Of a stretch of 6,723 bases of DNA, positions 5,693 through 6,723 are shown in pieces (within the stretch, counting starts at the first letter, position 1; each line of letters starts with the position of its first letter). The translations under genes and the position numbers were made by a program. This DNA is from Nocardioides sp. (GTDB taxonomy: Bacteria > Actinomycetota > Actinomycetes > Propionibacteriales > Nocardioidaceae). Where the stretch lies: contig JAOPXF010000190.1 in the NCBI GenBank assembly GCA_025965295.1, positions 1 through 6,723 of the forward strand, in the 5' to 3' direction. The notes below the pieces were generated by a model. The model made no database searches. It saw only the letters and a list, made by a program, of their open reading frames with translations, and was not told where the DNA came from.

Positions 5693-5997
5693 GGTCGACG
5701 AGAAGCGGTGCACCTGCCGCCCGACTCGACCCGACGACGTTCTCGCCGGTCCGCACCCTGGGTCGGCACATCGGAGGTACGTCGTCGCCAGACCGCGACG
5801 CGGCCAGGCAGTGTCGGTGACAGCGACGCAGCCACCGGGCCCGCTGACCGCGGCAGGCGACGAGCCGTCCTTCCAGTGACGCACAGCGGAGACTGTCGCC
5901 GCCACACGAAGGCTTTGCGCTGTCGGCTCTGAGTACCCCGGGCCTGCGGCGTCGGACCGCCCGCCGCACCTCGTGCGCCGGGCCGAGGAGCGCACAC
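5693..5997 (+). promoter_or_regulatory. Long 5' leader of the probable RNase E mRNA
   Basis: The whole gap 5659-5997 contains no convincing gene: small frames open here (for example 5664-5879) lack ribosome sites and have irregular, low-complexity products. It instead shows local inverted repeats: CGTCGC (5783-5788)/GCGACG (5795-5800) with a 6-nt loop; TGTC (5812-5815)/GACA (5819-5822); TGCGGCG (5945-5951)/CGCCGCA (5962-5968) with a 10-nt loop; and the hairpin presenting the ribosome site at 5973-5995. Long leaders that let RNase E control its own mRNA are known for enterobacterial rne, and I recall mycobacterial rne also having a long 5' UTR. A similar role here is inference. In GC-rich DNA some of these stems are expected by chance. 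Confidence 0.5.
5973..5995 (+). promoter_or_regulatory. Hairpin with the ribosome binding site in its loop
   Basis: GTGCGC (5973-5978) pairs perfectly with GCGCAC (5990-5995) around an 11-nt loop that contains most of the Shine-Dalgarno GAGGAG (5985-5990). The ATG follows at 5998, 7 nt after the Shine-Dalgarno. As drawn, the loop could still bind the ribosome, but the last G is paired and the stem abuts the start codon, so stability could tune translation. The Shine-Dalgarno itself is strong and fixes the start of the downstream gene. Confidence 0.55.
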
Positions 5998-6723
5998 ATG
6001 CTCGATGACGACACCACCATCCCCGGCACCACCCCCGAGAGCCCCTCGGACGCCGCCGCGGACACGCCCGACGCGGCGCCCAAGAAGGCCGCCGCCAAGC
6101 GGGCCCCGGCCAAGAAGGCCACCGCCAAGAAGGCCACCAGCACCCGCAAGACGGCGGCCAAGAAGGCCGCCCCGGCCGCGGCCCCGCTCGAGGAGCCCGC
6201 CGAGGAGCCCGCCGCCAGCGAGGCCCCCGCGAAGAAGGCCGCCGCCAAGCGGGCCCCGGCGAAGAAGTCCGCCGCCAAGAAGGCCACCAGCACCCGCAAG
6301 AAGGCCGACCCGGCTCCCGAGCTGGCCCCGGACGCCGCCGCGGCGGAGCTCCCGGGCGTGGTCGTCCCCGAGGAGTCCGCCGCGGCTCCCGCCCTGCTCT
6401 TCAAGGCCCCCGCGCCGACGGTCACCCGGCGGACCCGCAAGGCCGCCCAGGCCCCGGTCCAGGAGCCCGTCCAGGAGCCCGCCGCCCTCGAGGTCGAGGA
6501 CGACGAGGTCGAGGAGGCTGAGACTCCCGCCGAGGAGACGCCCGCCCCCCGCAAGGCCGCGGCCCGCAAGTCGCAGCCGCGCAAGCGCGCCGGAGGCACC
6601 CGTGCCGACGCCGCCGAGGAGGCCTCGGTCGCCGCCGCCGACGACCAGGCCCAGGACGACAGCTCCGACGGCTCCGACAGCAATGACACCGACACCGACG
6701 ACGACGGCGAGGGTGGCGGCCGC
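5998..6723 (+). CDS. rne: Probable Rne/Rng-family ribonuclease (RNase E/G), N-terminal extension only
   Basis: Open from the ATG at 5998 through the window end: 242 residues, gene incomplete. The visible part is disordered: a short acidic start (MLDDDTT), Lys/Ala/Pro-rich blocks (29-51 and 79-101), LLFKAPAP (133-140), an Arg/Lys/Ala patch, then acidic runs (about 165-180 and 215-238) ending in GEGGGR. Actinobacterial RNase E proteins carry such long charged N-terminal arms before the S1 and catalytic domains, and the gene normally follows TIGR03936, as here. RNase E/G cuts single-stranded RNA in mRNA decay and rRNA maturation; the arm is thought to bind RNA or partner proteins. No catalytic residue is visible, so the call rests on composition and gene order. 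A histone H1-like Lys/Ala-rich protein is the main alternative, but the long acidic stretches and the neighbourhood speak against it. GAGGAG 7 nt upstream supports the start. Confidence 0.72.
   Translation, partial: MLDDDTTIPGTTPESPSDAAADTPDAAPKKAAAKRAPAKKATAKKATSTRKTAAKKAAPAAAPLEEPAEEPAASEAPAKKAAAKRAPAKKSAAKKATSTRKKADPAPELAPDAAAAELPGVVVPEESAAAPALLFKAPAPTVTRRTRKAAQAPVQEPVQEPAALEVEDDEVEEAETPAEETPAPRKAAARKSQPRKRAGGTRADAAEEASVAAADDQAQDDSSDGSDSNDTDTDDDGEGGGR
6082..6150 (+). repeat. Intragenic direct repeat, copy 1 (Lys/Ala block of RNase E arm)
   Basis: Bases 6082-6150 match 6232-6300 at 66 of 69 positions; differences are at 6111, 6118 and 6121. The offset is exactly 150 bp, or 50 codons. The unit encodes residues 29-51, beginning KKAAAKRAPAKK and ending KKATSTRK. 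The near-identity at synonymous positions points to recent internal duplication or gene conversion rather than composition alone. Confidence 0.9.
6232..6300 (+). repeat. Intragenic direct repeat, copy 2 (Lys/Ala block of RNase E arm)
   Basis: Second copy of the unit at 6082-6150, encoding residues 79-101. It differs by two residues (Ala to Ser and Thr to Ala in the middle) and one silent change. The intervening 81 bases encode a more acidic Ala/Glu/Pro linker, so the arm alternates basic and acidic patches. Confidence 0.9.

Noticed and set aside
5664..5932. Small frames in the RNase E leader (71 and 85 codons) as an upstream peptide gene
   Set aside because: No Shine-Dalgarno precedes either start, the two overlap in different frames, and the products have no recognisable feature. 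A regulatory upstream ORF cannot be fully excluded.
5088..6695. Long open frame on the minus strand (535 codons) opposite the TIGR03936 and RNase E genes
   Set aside because: It spans two plus-strand genes with good family matches or a strong ribosome site, and its product is Ser/Ala/Arg low-complexity. Such antisense frames are normal in GC-rich DNA.
5998..6723. Histone H1-like or nucleoid protein from the Lys/Ala/Pro repeats
   Set aside because: The long acidic stretches, the GEGGGR run at the window end and the position after TIGR03936 fit the N-terminal arm of actinobacterial RNase E better. It stays as the alternative because no catalytic domain is visible.
1..6723. tRNA, rRNA, CRISPR array, transposase, integrase or attachment-site repeats
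   Set aside because: I scanned for these by eye and saw none; apart from the repeat in the RNase E arm, no direct repeats flank the accessory genes.

Overview
This is a very GC-rich window, probably from an actinomycete of the Nocardioidaceae (Nocardioides-like). The evidence is the codon bias, GTG/TTG starts, TAnnnT-type -10 boxes placed for leaderless mRNAs, and the pairing of two 'radical SAM-linked' genes with an RNase E-type gene. The lineage is an inference from protein style and gene order. No database search was possible.

Layout, left to right. (1) 2-409 (+) is the C-terminal end of a TIGR03960-type B12-binding radical SAM protein. (2) 402-863 (+) is a GNAT acetyltransferase that overlaps it by 8 nt. 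(3) 916-2142 (-) is a 12-helix MFS transporter of the CynX/NimT type. (4) 2207-3388 (+), divergent from it, is a winged-helix protein of the HTH_42/AlkZ-like superfamily. (5) 3390-4844 (-), tail to tail with (4), is a large WXG-type helical protein with a central uncharged segment and a Pro-rich tail. (6) 4942-5658 (+) is the TIGR03936/DUF2344 partner of gene 1, with what looks like a leaderless promoter. (7) 5659-5997 is a 339-nt gap holding a probable promoter and a structured leader. (8) 5998-6723 (+) is the Lys/Ala/Pro-rich, then acidic, N-terminus of a probable RNase E/G, running off the window.

How the genes relate. Genes 1, 6 and 8 form a familiar actinobacterial housekeeping block: TIGR03960, TIGR03936, then RNase E/G, often followed by rplU and rpmA. 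Here genes 2-5 sit between the first two members and occupy about 4.5 kb. These four look like unrelated accessory genes: small-molecule acetylation, efflux or uptake, possible DNA repair or DNA binding, and an envelope or type VII-like helical protein. I see no transposase, integrase, tRNA, CRISPR array or clear Rho-independent terminator.

Nothing here clearly amounts to a new multi-gene system. The best leads are the putative RNase E leader, whose Shine-Dalgarno lies in the loop of a 6-bp GC-rich hairpin; the solitary WXG-type protein; and the winged-helix protein, which has H-A-T where DNA-glycosylase relatives carry a Q-x-Q motif.
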